From Streptomyces akebiae (GTDB taxonomy: Bacteria; Actinomycetota; Actinomycetes; Streptomycetales; Streptomycetaceae): DNA of 64,000 bases. The notes under the pieces were generated by a model. That model had not been told where the DNA came from and ran no database searches. It worked only from the letters and a program-made list of their open reading frames with translations. The stretch's first letter is position 1. Every line of letters starts with the position of its first letter. The stretch spans positions 8,556,001 to 8,620,000 of the forward strand of contig NZ_CP080647.1 of NCBI RefSeq assembly GCF_019599145.1, read 5' to 3'. Positions 53,801-61,770 of the stretch are shown in pieces. The translations under genes were made by a program, and so were the position numbers.

Positions 53801-55609
53801 CAGTCCTGCCTGGAGCGGGCCCGCGCCGCCGACGAGGACCGGCGGGCCACCCAGCGCGGCGCGGACGACGCCCGCCGCACGGCGCGTGCTCTGCGCGCCG
53901 AACGCGCAGAGATCGCCGGCGCCCCCGACGACGTGCCGGAGACGGACTCCGGCGCACCCAAGCAGCCCCTCGCGGCCCTCCGCGAGGCCTACCGCGCCGC
54001 GTCCCAGGTGTACGAGAAGGTCGGCGTCGGCGCCGATCTGCGAGCCGAGCAGGCGCGGGCCGAGAGCGACGAGAGCGCCGCCATCGCCGAGCTCGACCGG
54101 CTGACCAACAAGGTCCGCAACCGCGCCGAGCAACTGCTGCAGTCGCCGGACGGCTCCGACGGGCCCTCACGGCAGGCGGCGGCCGCGCGTGCCGAGGAAC
54201 TCGTCCAGCTCCTGGAGACCCGGGTGTCCACCGCGAGCGAGCAGCTCGGCCGGTTGCGCGGCGAGGCCGAGCGGCACGCGCCGGAGGACGGCGAGGCCCA
54301 CACCGAGCTGCCCGAGGAACTGCTCCCGCGCGACGCCGAGCACGCCCAGTCCCTGCTGCGCACGGCCACCGCCGAACTGGCGTCCCGCGCCGAGGCGTTG
54401 ACCCAGGCCCGTGAAGCCCACGCCGAGCTGCTGGAGTCCCACCGCGCCGCCGAGGACGCGGCCGGCGGCTTCGAGGAGACCGCCGCCCTCCTGCGGGACC
54501 TCCTGCGCGACCACGCCACGGAGGACGACCAGGAGGAGCCCGAGCTCTACCCGGGAGGGCTCGAAGAGGCCCGCAGGGTCGCCGCGGAGGCCCGCCGCTC
54601 CCTGCGCGGCTGCACCGCAGACCTCTCCGCCGCCGAGGGCTCCGTGCGCGAGGCGAGCGACGTCCTCGTACGCCACGCCAACTCCACGCGCTACGAGCAG
54701 GTCCGTACGCCGGCCCGCCAGCAGATCCGGGAGCTGCCCGCCTCCTCGCTCCCCGAGCACGCCCAGAAGTGGGCCGACGCGTTCGCGCCCCGACTCCGGG
54801 TCCTCACGGACGAGCTGGCCCAGCTGGAGCGCAACCGGGACTCGATCGTCGACCGGCTGCGGGGCCTCGTGGAGTCGGCCCTCGCGACCCTCCGCTCCGC
54901 CCAGCGGCTCTCCCGGCTTCCCGAGGGCCTGGGGGAGTGGTCCGGCCAGGAATTCCTCCGGATCCGCTTCGAGGAGCCCGACCAGGCCACCCTCACCGAA
55001 CGTCTCGGCGAGGTCGTCGACGATGCGACCCGCGCGGCCGTGAAGAAGAACTCCGACATGCGCCGCGACGGCATGTCCCTGCTGCTGAGGGGCGTCGGCG
55101 CCGCGCTCCAGCCGAGGGGCGTCGCCGTGGAGATCCTCAAGCCGGACGCGGTGCTGAGGGCCGAGCGCGTCCCCGTCGGCCAGATGGGCGACGTCTTCTC
55201 CGGCGGGCAGCTGCTCACCGCCGCCATCGCCCTGTACTGCACGATGGCCGCCCTGCGCAGCAACGACCGGGGGCGGGACAAGCACCGCCACGCCGGCACC
55301 CTGTTCCTGGACAACCCCATCGGCCGCGCCAACGCGACGTACCTGCTGGAACTGCAGCGCGCGGTCTCGGACGCCCTCGGCGTCCAGCTCCTCTACACCA
55401 CCGGTCTCTTCGACACGACGGCTCTGGCGGAGTTCCCCCTGGTCATCCGCCTTCGCAACGACGCCGACCTACGAGCGGGCCTCAAGTACATCAGCGTGGA
55501 GGAACACCTCCGCCCGGGACTCCCCCAGCAGCCCCAGCCGGGAGAGACGGCCCACACGGAGATCACGGCGACGAGGATGTACAAGAGGCCGACGGCAACC
55601 GCGCCCTGA
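50819..55609 (+). CDS. Giant SMC-like coiled-coil ATPase with atypical Walker motifs
   Basis: A 1596-residue ATPase with SMC layout. The N-terminal head has P-loop LENGGGKSVLLKL (Lys69, Ser70; the first P-loop Gly is Leu). Long Ala/Glu/Arg coiled coils span about 300-610 and 860-1390, split by a low-complexity Gly/Ser/Asp insert (about 620-690) and a globular hinge-like part (about 724-860, DVLATVEFLGEHGIPALPGW). The C-terminal head has the ABC signature FSGGQLLTAAIALY (1460-1473) and a Walker B-like LFLDNP (1496-1500 region), where the usual catalytic Glu is Asn1499. It is the third gene after kleisin-like and kite-like partners, and no nuclease gene follows. DNA loop extrusion or clearance is the expected activity type. 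Confidence 0.8.
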   Translation: MYELSRVRLYSIGPAGARYADTVLDLRGVGEYVPDPAPQQAEFFEEEPTGPPRRPAPAGVLFLENGGGKSVLLKLIFSVMLPGHRNTLGGASSGVLRKFLLADDCGHVALEWQHTLTGECVVVGKVSEWRGRQVSNDPRKFAEAWYSFRPGPGLSLDNLPVAESTAVRPTVEGASGAQGRRRTMKGFRDALTEAGKAYPHLEVHWEEIHDRWNEHLTDLGLDPELFRYQREMNADEGEAAGLFAVKKDSDFTDLLLRAVTDTRDTDGLADLVAGFGNKLGRRAELIAERDFTAGSVDLLRRIVEAAEGRSRARDVHAGAERRTRTLARRLSARAARERLRGTDLAQRVTAAAYAVTHSEAARDRSALIAAELAYRHASLALAAAEKSAAAQKRELADARTLHSAWQAAEAVLRHRAAADRVARVAAAIQEAERDAAPALAARAKAAVDLVRALHAAAESAENLANEGEEKSAALQEVGEAAHRDATVAATEAQRARSEVGHLKQRLSEVEQETAEAVRAGWLDDSAPDADPARAALAASDAEKTAVAAWDTAREASRRASEHAREAASAESRAELTAARAADAATAAERAYDGERRTAEALAGEERLAELLSLPGVVGRASGGVPGPRRGGSDADGATGAGGAAGVGSGSGDSAAGRDGAETGGNASPQGSGRVRRPGPDDSSRDPADGPLTPEELDRFADELRELLDENVSSAERHLFELRTAAADDSRILGALGDGGLLPPGPDVLATVEFLGEHGIPALPGWRYLAQAVDPTDHARVLAARPELVDGVIITDPDSHARAREALSDAALLPRSAVAVGTAAALLAPTPPMDEGDGHSGDVFLVPPNPAMHDEHAADEERQALRARATERDEEIRQLATRLGKDRELAARLSSWRTGCPAGRLTELADAARETRAFAEEAEAELSEARTVRAEAEEAAAEAAQVRDERQEAAQKSRRAADALAGLAFRLRERAGWQVKLRELADEAAESEARAQSCLERARAADEDRRATQRGADDARRTARALRAERAEIAGAPDDVPETDSGAPKQPLAALREAYRAASQVYEKVGVGADLRAEQARAESDESAAIAELDRLTNKVRNRAEQLLQSPDGSDGPSRQAAAARAEELVQLLETRVSTASEQLGRLRGEAERHAPEDGEAHTELPEELLPRDAEHAQSLLRTATAELASRAEALTQAREAHAELLESHRAAEDAAGGFEETAALLRDLLRDHATEDDQEEPELYPGGLEEARRVAAEARRSLRGCTADLSAAEGSVREASDVLVRHANSTRYEQVRTPARQQIRELPASSLPEHAQKWADAFAPRLRVLTDELAQLERNRDSIVDRLRGLVESALATLRSAQRLSRLPEGLGEWSGQEFLRIRFEEPDQATLTERLGEVVDDATRAAVKKNSDMRRDGMSLLLRGVGAALQPRGVAVEILKPDAVLRAERVPVGQMGDVFSGGQLLTAAIALYCTMAALRSNDRGRDKHRHAGTLFLDNPIGRANATYLLELQRAVSDALGVQLLYTTGLFDTTALAEFPLVIRLRNDADLRAGLKYISVEEHLRPGLPQQPQPGETAHTEITATRMYKRPTATAP

Positions 55610-55630
55610 AGGGGCGCGGGGAACCGCGCG
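55601..55630. terminator. Hairpin overlapping the SMC-like stop, with repeat arm
   Basis: GCGCCC (55601-55606) and GGGCGC (55612-55617) form a 6-bp stem around TGAAG, including the stop codon of the ATPase gene. Bases 55611-55630 are, in reverse, 19 of 20 identical to the dispersed arm at 15821. It lies between convergent genes. Confidence 0.7.
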
Positions 55631-55680
55631 ACCCGCCACAACGGATCCGCAGTCGCCCACGCCCCGAGCCGCCCGACCCC

Positions 55681-57231
55681 TCAGGCATCGGCTTTCAAGA
55701 GATCCGCGCACTTCTCGCCGATCATCATCGTCGTGATGCACGGGTTCACGGTCACCAGATCCGGCATCACCGACCCGTCCGCCACCCGCAACCCCTCGAT
55801 CCCCTTCACCCGCAGCCGTGCGTCGAGCGGAGCCGAGGCGTCGTCGTCCGCACCCATCTTCACCGTGCAGGCCGGGTGGTAGACGGTGTTGTGGGTCTTG
55901 CGGATGTAGTCGAACAGTTCCTCGTCGGTCCGTACGTCGGGCCCGGGCGCCAGCTCGGCCCCGGCCCACCCGCTCAGCGCCGGCTGCGCCGCGATCTGCC
56001 GGGCGAGCCGAAGACCGTACGTCATGACGCGCACGTCGTGCTCGTGCGTGAAGTAGCGCGGGTCGACCTTCGGCTTGTCCCGGTAGTCACGGGTACGCAG
56101 CCGCACGGTGCCCCGGGACTTCGCCCGTGTCACGTTCGGCGTCAGACAGAACGCGTTCTCGGACGTGGGGTAGCCGTACCGGGCCGTGTTCATGTCGAAC
56201 GGCACGGACCCGTAGTGGAACATCAGGTCCGGCCGGTCCAGGCCCGGCTCGGTGTCGTAGAAGATGCCCGCCTCCCACCACTGGTTGGACGTGGTGGGCA
56301 TCGGCTGCGCGGCCTCCCACATGATGACGCCCTCGGGGTGGTCCTGGAGGTTCTCGCCGACGCCCGCCGAGTCCACGACCACGTCGACGCCCACCTCGCG
56401 CAGCTGTTCGGCGGGGCCGATGCCGGAGAGCATGAGGATCTTCGGGGTGTCGATGGCGCCGCAGGAGACGATGACCTCACGCCGGGCGCGTACCGTCCGG
56501 GTGTGGATCAGGTCCGGGTCCAGATACTCGGCGCCGACGCAGCGGCGCCCGTCGAGCACCAGCTTCTTGGCGCGGACGCCGGTGCGCACCTCCAGGTTCG
56601 GACGACGGCCCATGATCGGGTGCAGGTACGCCACCGACGAGGACTGGCGGATGTTGTTCTCGTCGGAGTTGATCTGGAACCAGTTGGCGCCCCTGACCAC
56701 CGTCGTGCCCGTGTTGAACGGCGTCGTCGGGATACCCGCCTGGACGCACGCCTCCAGCAGGGCGTTGCCGCACGGGTCCTCGCTCTTGATGGTGCGGAGC
56801 TTCACCGGACCGGTGCGGCCGTGGTGGTCGCCGGGCGCGTCGTTGGTCTCCAGTCGCTGGTAGAGCGGGAAGAGGTCGGCCGCCGACCAGCCCGTGCAGC
56901 CCGCGGCCGCCCAGTCGTCGAGGTCCTCCGCCGGTGCCCAGAAGGCGATGCAGGAGTTGTGGGACGAACAGCCGCCGAGGACCTTCGCCCTCGCGTGGCG
57001 CATGAAGCTGTTGCCGCTGGCCTGCGGTTCCACCGGGTAGTCCCAGTCGTAGCCGGACTCCAGCAGGCCCATCCAGCGTTCCAGCTTCAGGACGTCGTCG
57101 TCGCCGACGTCACTGGGGCCCGCCTCCAGGACGCACACGGTGACCGACGGGTCCTCGGAGAGTCTGGCCGCCACCACGTTTCCCGCGGTTCCGCCGCCGA
57201 CCACGACATAGTCGAACTCGTCTTCGATCAT
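55681..57231 (-). CDS. Choline oxidase-type GMC oxidoreductase
   Basis: A 516-residue FAD enzyme closely resembling Arthrobacter choline oxidase. FAD-binding DYVVVGGGTAGNVVAARLSE is near residue 7. HARAKVLGGCSSHNSCIAFW includes His91, equivalent to the His that binds FAD covalently; QDHPEG carries the choline-contacting Glu; and His452 and Asn496 (44 residues apart, as His466/Asn510 in choline oxidase) form the catalytic pair. It would oxidise choline via betaine aldehyde to glycine betaine with H2O2. ATG 57231 follows AGGAGG. It is last in an operon after an aldehyde dehydrogenase and an APC permease. Choline dehydrogenase is the alternative. Confidence 0.88.
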   Translation of the reverse strand: MIEDEFDYVVVGGGTAGNVVAARLSEDPSVTVCVLEAGPSDVGDDDVLKLERWMGLLESGYDWDYPVEPQASGNSFMRHARAKVLGGCSSHNSCIAFWAPAEDLDDWAAAGCTGWSAADLFPLYQRLETNDAPGDHHGRTGPVKLRTIKSEDPCGNALLEACVQAGIPTTPFNTGTTVVRGANWFQINSDENNIRQSSSVAYLHPIMGRRPNLEVRTGVRAKKLVLDGRRCVGAEYLDPDLIHTRTVRARREVIVSCGAIDTPKILMLSGIGPAEQLREVGVDVVVDSAGVGENLQDHPEGVIMWEAAQPMPTTSNQWWEAGIFYDTEPGLDRPDLMFHYGSVPFDMNTARYGYPTSENAFCLTPNVTRAKSRGTVRLRTRDYRDKPKVDPRYFTHEHDVRVMTYGLRLARQIAAQPALSGWAGAELAPGPDVRTDEELFDYIRKTHNTVYHPACTVKMGADDDASAPLDARLRVKGIEGLRVADGSVMPDLVTVNPCITTMMIGEKCADLLKADA

Positions 57232-57399
57232 GGGGAGTTGACCTCCTGGGTGCTGTGCTGTCGAGCTGCTGTGCTGTGCTGGGTGGTGGGTGCGCTGCTG
57301 CGCCGTGCATCGCAGCCGTGGCGCCGGCATGTTGTGCCGTGCTTCGCGAGCCGTGGCTCTGCCGTGCCGCTCTGCCGTGTGAAGCCGGGTGAGCGGCTC
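57232..57399. repeat. Low-complexity spacer between permease and choline oxidase
   Basis: A run of degenerate TGCTGTGCTG and GCCGTG units fills the 168-base gap. No reading frame or hairpin of note is seen; it looks like slippage-derived DNA. Confidence 0.6.
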
Positions 57400-58989
57400 T
57401 CAGTCCGCCGCGGGGGTGGCGAGGGGGGTGGCGGGCGGCACGGGCGGTGTGGTTCCGGCCTCGGAGGCCACGCGGTGCTCGGCGAGCACGCCCGTCCTGT
57501 GCCGCTGGATGAACCAGTAGTAGGCGAAGCCACCACCGGCGATGATCCCGACGAAGAGGACAGCGCCCCACTGCAGGTACCAGTGGAACGGGGCGGCCGC
57601 GTTGTAGACCGCGGCGCGCGGCCAGATCAGGTTGAGGGTCATGCCCGCGCCCCAGAGCACGGCGAGGATGTTCACGGGCAGGCCCCAGCGGCCCAGCGAG
57701 AACCGGCCGTCCCCGGCGGGCTGCCACGTGCCGCGCAGCCGCGCCACCAGCATCGGCACGGTGACGCCCAGATAGGCCAGGTAGATCATGATGATGCCGA
57801 TGCTGGTCACCACGGTGAAGATCTGCGGCTGACGGATGTTGACCACCAGGATCGCCAGCGCCAGCACCCCGATGATCACGGTCGGCAGGACCGGTGTCTG
57901 GAAACGCGGGTGGATCTTGGCGAGCTTCGAGGAGGCGGGCAGGTTGTTGTCCCGGGCCATGGCGAAGGTCAGCCGGATGGCGGCGGTGTGCACGGCCAGG
58001 GCGCACACGGTGACCGCGATCAGGACGCACCACAGCATCGCCTTGCCGGCCGTCGGGCCGAGCACATTGAGCACCACGTACTGCAGACCGTCCGTGGACA
58101 ACTGTTCGCCCTTCAGGCTGGAGACGCTCATCAGCGCCAGCAGCAGGATCAGACCGCCGAGGACGAACGAGGCGACGATCGCCCGGATGATCGCGCGCGG
58201 GGCGTTCCGGGTCGGGTCCAGGGACTCCTCACCCAGCGAGGCGGCCGTGTCGAAGCCGTACATGACGTACGCCGACGCCAGCGATGCCACGAGGAACGCG
58301 CCCAGATAGCCGTTGCCGTAGCTCGCGCCGGTGCCGTTGGTCTCCAGGACCACCTGCGGGCCGCGGGTGATGTGGACGGCGAACAGAACGATCAGCACGA
58401 CGGTGGCGATCAGCTCGATGAACACGCCCGCCGTGTTGATCCGCGCCATCAGCTTGACGCCGAAGGCGTTCACCAGGGTGGTGAACAGGATCAGCACCGC
58501 GGCCAGGATGACCGCGTTGGTCGCCACGTCGTACTTGCCGGTGCCGTCCCCGACGATCTGGAACACGTCGGAGATCTGCGGCAGCGTCAGCTGGTAGGCC
58601 AGCGCGACCGCCGCGATCGACACGATGGAGGCGGTCAGCATCATCCAGCCGGCGAGCCAGCCCAGATGCGGATTGCCAATCTTCTTGGACCAGTTGTAGA
58701 CCGAGCCCGCGACCGGGTAGCGGGCCGCCAGCTCGGCGAAACAGAGCGCGACCATGAACTGGCCGACGAACACCATCGGCCACGACCACCAGTAGGCCGG
58801 GCCGCCGCTGGCGAAGCCGAAGTAGAACAGCTGGAAGGTACCGGTCAGGATCGAGATGTAGCTGATCCCGGCGGCGAAGGTGTGGAAGTTGCCCAGGGTG
58901 CGTTTGAGCTCGGGTTTGTAGCCGAACTCGGTGAGTTCGGTGTCATCGGACGTCTTCTTCGATCCGGTGGGTTGCTCGATGGTCGTCAT
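57400..58989 (-). CDS. APC-superfamily amino acid/amine permease
   Basis: A 529-residue transporter with about 12 helices. APC features include FGYKPELKRTLGNFHTFAAG, GPAYWWSWPMVFVGQFMVAL, FAELAARYPVAGSVYNWSKK (helix 2-3 region) and YGFDTAASLGEESLDPTRNA (the EES loop). Amino-acid/GABA/choline-type eukaryotic-like permeases (ACT group) share this pattern. Its place between an aldehyde dehydrogenase and a choline-oxidase gene points to uptake of choline or a related amine. ATG 58989 follows AGGAGT by six bases. The C-terminus is a Pro/Thr/Ala-rich tail. Confidence 0.86.
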   Translation of the reverse strand: MTTIEQPTGSKKTSDDTELTEFGYKPELKRTLGNFHTFAAGISYISILTGTFQLFYFGFASGGPAYWWSWPMVFVGQFMVALCFAELAARYPVAGSVYNWSKKIGNPHLGWLAGWMMLTASIVSIAAVALAYQLTLPQISDVFQIVGDGTGKYDVATNAVILAAVLILFTTLVNAFGVKLMARINTAGVFIELIATVVLIVLFAVHITRGPQVVLETNGTGASYGNGYLGAFLVASLASAYVMYGFDTAASLGEESLDPTRNAPRAIIRAIVASFVLGGLILLLALMSVSSLKGEQLSTDGLQYVVLNVLGPTAGKAMLWCVLIAVTVCALAVHTAAIRLTFAMARDNNLPASSKLAKIHPRFQTPVLPTVIIGVLALAILVVNIRQPQIFTVVTSIGIIMIYLAYLGVTVPMLVARLRGTWQPAGDGRFSLGRWGLPVNILAVLWGAGMTLNLIWPRAAVYNAAAPFHWYLQWGAVLFVGIIAGGGFAYYWFIQRHRTGVLAEHRVASEAGTTPPVPPATPLATPAAD

Positions 58990-59056
58990 GAGCGGACTCC
59001 TGGTGAGCCTTGGGGAGGGGAGGGGGAGTGGCTCTGCGGGTGCCGAGAACGACGGA

Positions 59057-60523
59057 CTAGGCGAACCAACCCTGCGGGGCCGGGGCGGTGTTGCGCCAGA
59101 TGTGCTTCGCCTCGCGGTACTCGGCGAGCCCCGCCGGCCCCAGCTCACGGCCGAAGCCGGACTGCTTGTAACCGCCCCACTCGGCCTGCGGCACATACGG
59201 GTGGTAGTCGTTGATCCACACCGTGCCCATCCGCAGCCGGGCCGCCATCCGCTGGGCCTTGGCCTCGTCGGTCGTCCACACGGCACCGGCCAGGCCGTAG
59301 ATGGTGTCGTTGGCCAGCCGCACGGCCTCGTCCTCGGTGCTGAACCGTTCCACTGTCAGCACGGGCCCGAACGACTCGTCCTGGACCACGGACATCGTGC
59401 CCGCGCACTCGTCCAGGACGGTCGGCAGATAGTAGAACCCCTTGTCGTACGCCTCGCCGCTCGGCCGCTCGCCGCCGCAGCGCAGCACCGCGCCCTCGGC
59501 GATGCCGCGGGCGACGTACTCCTCGACCTTTGCGCGGTGGGCGGCGGAGATGAGCGGGCCGGTCTGCGCCCGCTCGTCGAAGGGCCCACCGAGCCGGATC
59601 TCCCGCGCCCGGCGGACGACCTCGTCGACGAACCGGTCGTGCAGCGAGTCGTCCACCAGCAGACGGGCGCCCGCCGAGCAGACCTGCCCCGAGTGCAGGA
59701 AGACGGCGGTCAGCGCCATGTCGACGGCCGTGTCGAAGTCGGCGTCGGCGAAGACGATGTTCGGGTTCTTGCCGCCGAGCTCCAGGGCGACCTTCTTCAC
59801 GCTCGCGGCGGCGTTGGCCATCAGCCGACGGCCGGTCTGGAGGCCACCGGTGAAGGAGACCAGGTCCACGTCCGGGTGGTCGGAGAGCGGGGCGCCCGCC
59901 TCGGGCCCGGCGCCCAGGACGAGGTTGGCCACGCCCTCCGGCACCCCGGCCTCCGCCAGCAGCCTCATCAGATGGATCGCGGTGTGCGGGGTCAGCTCGC
60001 TCGGCTTCAGCACGAACGTGTTGCCGGCCGCGAGCGCCGGGGCGACCTTCCAGGCCGTCTGGAGCAGGGGGTAGTTCCAGGGGGTGATCAGCGCGCAGAC
60101 CCCGACCGGCTCGTAGACGACCCGGCTGTCGACGCCCGGCTGCCCGGTGTCGACGACACGGCCGGTCTCAGCGGTGGCCGCACGCCCGAAGTAGCGGAAG
60201 CAGTTCGCGATGTCGTCGATGTCGTACTCGCTCTCCACCAGCCGCTTGCCGGTGTCGAGGGACTCGGCGCGGGCGAGCGCGTCCTTGTCGCGTACGAGGA
60301 GGTCCGCCACCCGCAGCAGCAGATCACCGCGGTCGGCGGGCGAGGTGGTGGGCCACGGGCCCTCGTCGAAGGCGCGCCGCGCGGCGGCGATGGCCTCCAC
60401 GGTGTCCTTGGCGCCGGCCTCGTCGACGACCGCGACCAGGCTGCCGTCGGCGGGGCAGCGGATCTCACGCGTCCGGCCGTCGAGCGCGGATCGCCATGCT
60501 CCACCGATGAAAAGTTCGGGCAT
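59057..60523 (-). CDS. Betaine-aldehyde dehydrogenase-like ALDH
   Basis: A 488-residue NAD(P)-dependent aldehyde dehydrogenase. The catalytic Cys282 is in HSGQVCSAGARLLV, the general-base Glu248 in ALELGGKNPNIVF, and TPWNYPLLQTAWKVAPALAA marks the cofactor-side motif. It probably oxidises betaine aldehyde to glycine betaine, an osmoprotectant, together with the choline-oxidase-type enzyme two genes downstream. It is the first gene of the operon, with AGGAGG about ten bases before the ATG. Amino-aldehyde substrates are also possible. Confidence 0.9.
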   Translation of the reverse strand: MPELFIGGAWRSALDGRTREIRCPADGSLVAVVDEAGAKDTVEAIAAARRAFDEGPWPTTSPADRGDLLLRVADLLVRDKDALARAESLDTGKRLVESEYDIDDIANCFRYFGRAATAETGRVVDTGQPGVDSRVVYEPVGVCALITPWNYPLLQTAWKVAPALAAGNTFVLKPSELTPHTAIHLMRLLAEAGVPEGVANLVLGAGPEAGAPLSDHPDVDLVSFTGGLQTGRRLMANAAASVKKVALELGGKNPNIVFADADFDTAVDMALTAVFLHSGQVCSAGARLLVDDSLHDRFVDEVVRRAREIRLGGPFDERAQTGPLISAAHRAKVEEYVARGIAEGAVLRCGGERPSGEAYDKGFYYLPTVLDECAGTMSVVQDESFGPVLTVERFSTEDEAVRLANDTIYGLAGAVWTTDEAKAQRMAARLRMGTVWINDYHPYVPQAEWGGYKQSGFGRELGPAGLAEYREAKHIWRNTAPAPQGWFA

Positions 60524-60706
60524 GTCTCTCGTTCCTCCTGGTCAGCGCCGTACGGCAGGCGCCCTCGCGGCAGAGCGCCTAACCGGAAGAGTGAGTTCTA
60601 TGCCCAAGAGGGGGTCAAATGTGACAGTCGACACGCCTGGTCAAAGCACTGACTGCGCCTGGCGAGAGGTCACAGGAGGAGGCGGCCGTCTCGCCGCCCG
60701 GAGGCC

Positions 60707-60779
60707 GGCGGGCCCCTTTCGGGAGGCGCCGGAGGGGCGGGCCCTTTCGGGACCGCCCGGAGGAGGCGGGCCCTTTCGG
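60707..60779. repeat. Three 29-bp spaced repeats with hairpin potential
   Basis: GGCGGGCCCTTTCGG (first copy with one extra C) occurs at 60707, 60736 and 60765, every 29 bases. On the minus strand each gives CCCGAAAGGG, and the middle copy folds with flanks into a GC-rich stem with a GAAA loop. They stand just after the stop of the membrane gene ending at 60801 and may terminate it. Confidence 0.75.
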
Positions 60780-60800
60780 CAAGGGTCCGCCCCGGCTGTC

Positions 60801-61352
60801 CTACGGGTGCGACAGTTGCCCGGCGCCACCCCGACGGCGTATGCGCTCCTGCGTGCGCTCCGCGGCCCGCGCCTCACGACGGGCGCGCCGCCGCTCCCGG
60901 CGCAGAGAGCGCGCGGTGCTGCTGGGGGCGGAGACCACCCCGTTGCGCTGGTTCCACACCTGGCGGGTCACCCAGACGTCCAGGACGCCCCAGGTCGCCG
61001 CGATCGTGCTCGCCACGCTGCTCAGCACCATGGGGAACGCCAGCCAGGAACCCGCGAGGGTGCACAGAAGCGCCACCATCGCCTGCAGCAGCGTCACCGC
61101 GATGATGAGGACCGCACGCACCGCCGCCGTCCGCACCGGATCGGGCAGCCGCCGCCTGCGCGCCGGCTCCTCGATCCACAACGGCCGGTAATACATCCGC
61201 TCTTCGTCGCCACGCGCGGAGAGCCCCCGTTCTTCCACCGCGACGCCGACCCCCGTCAGGAGGCCGCGATCCGGTGTTCGCGCGCTCCGCGCCGCCACCT
61301 CGGGCGTCGCCGCTCCGTCCCCGGACGCTGCGCGCCGCTCCGCCGTGCCCAT
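60801..61352 (-). CDS. Two-helix membrane protein with basic tail
   Basis: A 183-residue protein. The N-terminal 70 residues are polar (PLWIEEPARRRRLPD), two hydrophobic helices follow (about 72-96 AAVRAVLIIAVTLLQAMVAL and about 102-125 VLSSVASTIAATWG), then an Arg/Ala-rich cytosolic tail (about 145-183; SLRRERRRARREARAAERTQ). ATG 61352 has GGGGAG ten bases upstream; TTG 61355 is an alternative. No family is recognised. It lies upstream of the aldehyde dehydrogenase on the same strand but is separated by about 280 bp with repeats. Confidence 0.65.
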   Translation of the reverse strand: MGTAERRAASGDGAATPEVAARSARTPDRGLLTGVGVAVEERGLSARGDEERMYYRPLWIEEPARRRRLPDPVRTAAVRAVLIIAVTLLQAMVALLCTLAGSWLAFPMVLSSVASTIAATWGVLDVWVTRQVWNQRNGVVSAPSSTARSLRRERRRARREARAAERTQERIRRRGGAGQLSHP

Positions 61353-61770
61353 CAACTCGTCACTCCCCACCGCCGGTGGACCAACAGATCCGGATCCGTG
61401 GACCCGGCCCCCCACTGGTGCCCGACTTCCTCTGGTTTACGCCGCCTGAGAGCGGCCTGCGGGATCTGTGGCCGATTCCGCCCTCAATTCCCGTACAGAA
61501 AGACGATCGACGAGCGTCGAAGATTCCCGCGGAACGAAAAAATCCGGCCAACCGGCAGACTTCCCCGACGGGATGTCATTGGTTCAACTGCCGGACCGGG
61601 GGCGGCAATCTCCCCCAATGAACGGACAACTCCCCCTGTCCGGTTCGCCCCTGGTGCCGCGGGAGCCAGGCCGGCTCTTCGAGATACGTGCGAGTCGGTA
61701 GTAGGCTCACGCCGTTTGTTGACGCACATGTGTGCCCCCGGGCCTGGCGGGGGTCGAGCTGGGGGAGGCC
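61353..61770. other. Divergent intergenic region before histidine kinase
   Basis: No gene is seen. TTCGAG (61678-61683) and TAGGCT (61702-61707), 18 bases apart, are a possible promoter for the kinase, about 60 bases before its ATG. Confidence 0.4.

Noticed and set aside
50819..55609. Calling the three-gene set a complete Wadjet defence system
   Set aside because: The JetD/MksG nuclease is missing and family identity of the subunits is unproven.
54769..59214. A 1481-codon plus-strand frame across three genes
   Set aside because: It overlaps the SMC-like ATPase, choline oxidase and permease, all with clear motifs; the frame is Arg/Pro/Gly-rich without motifs.
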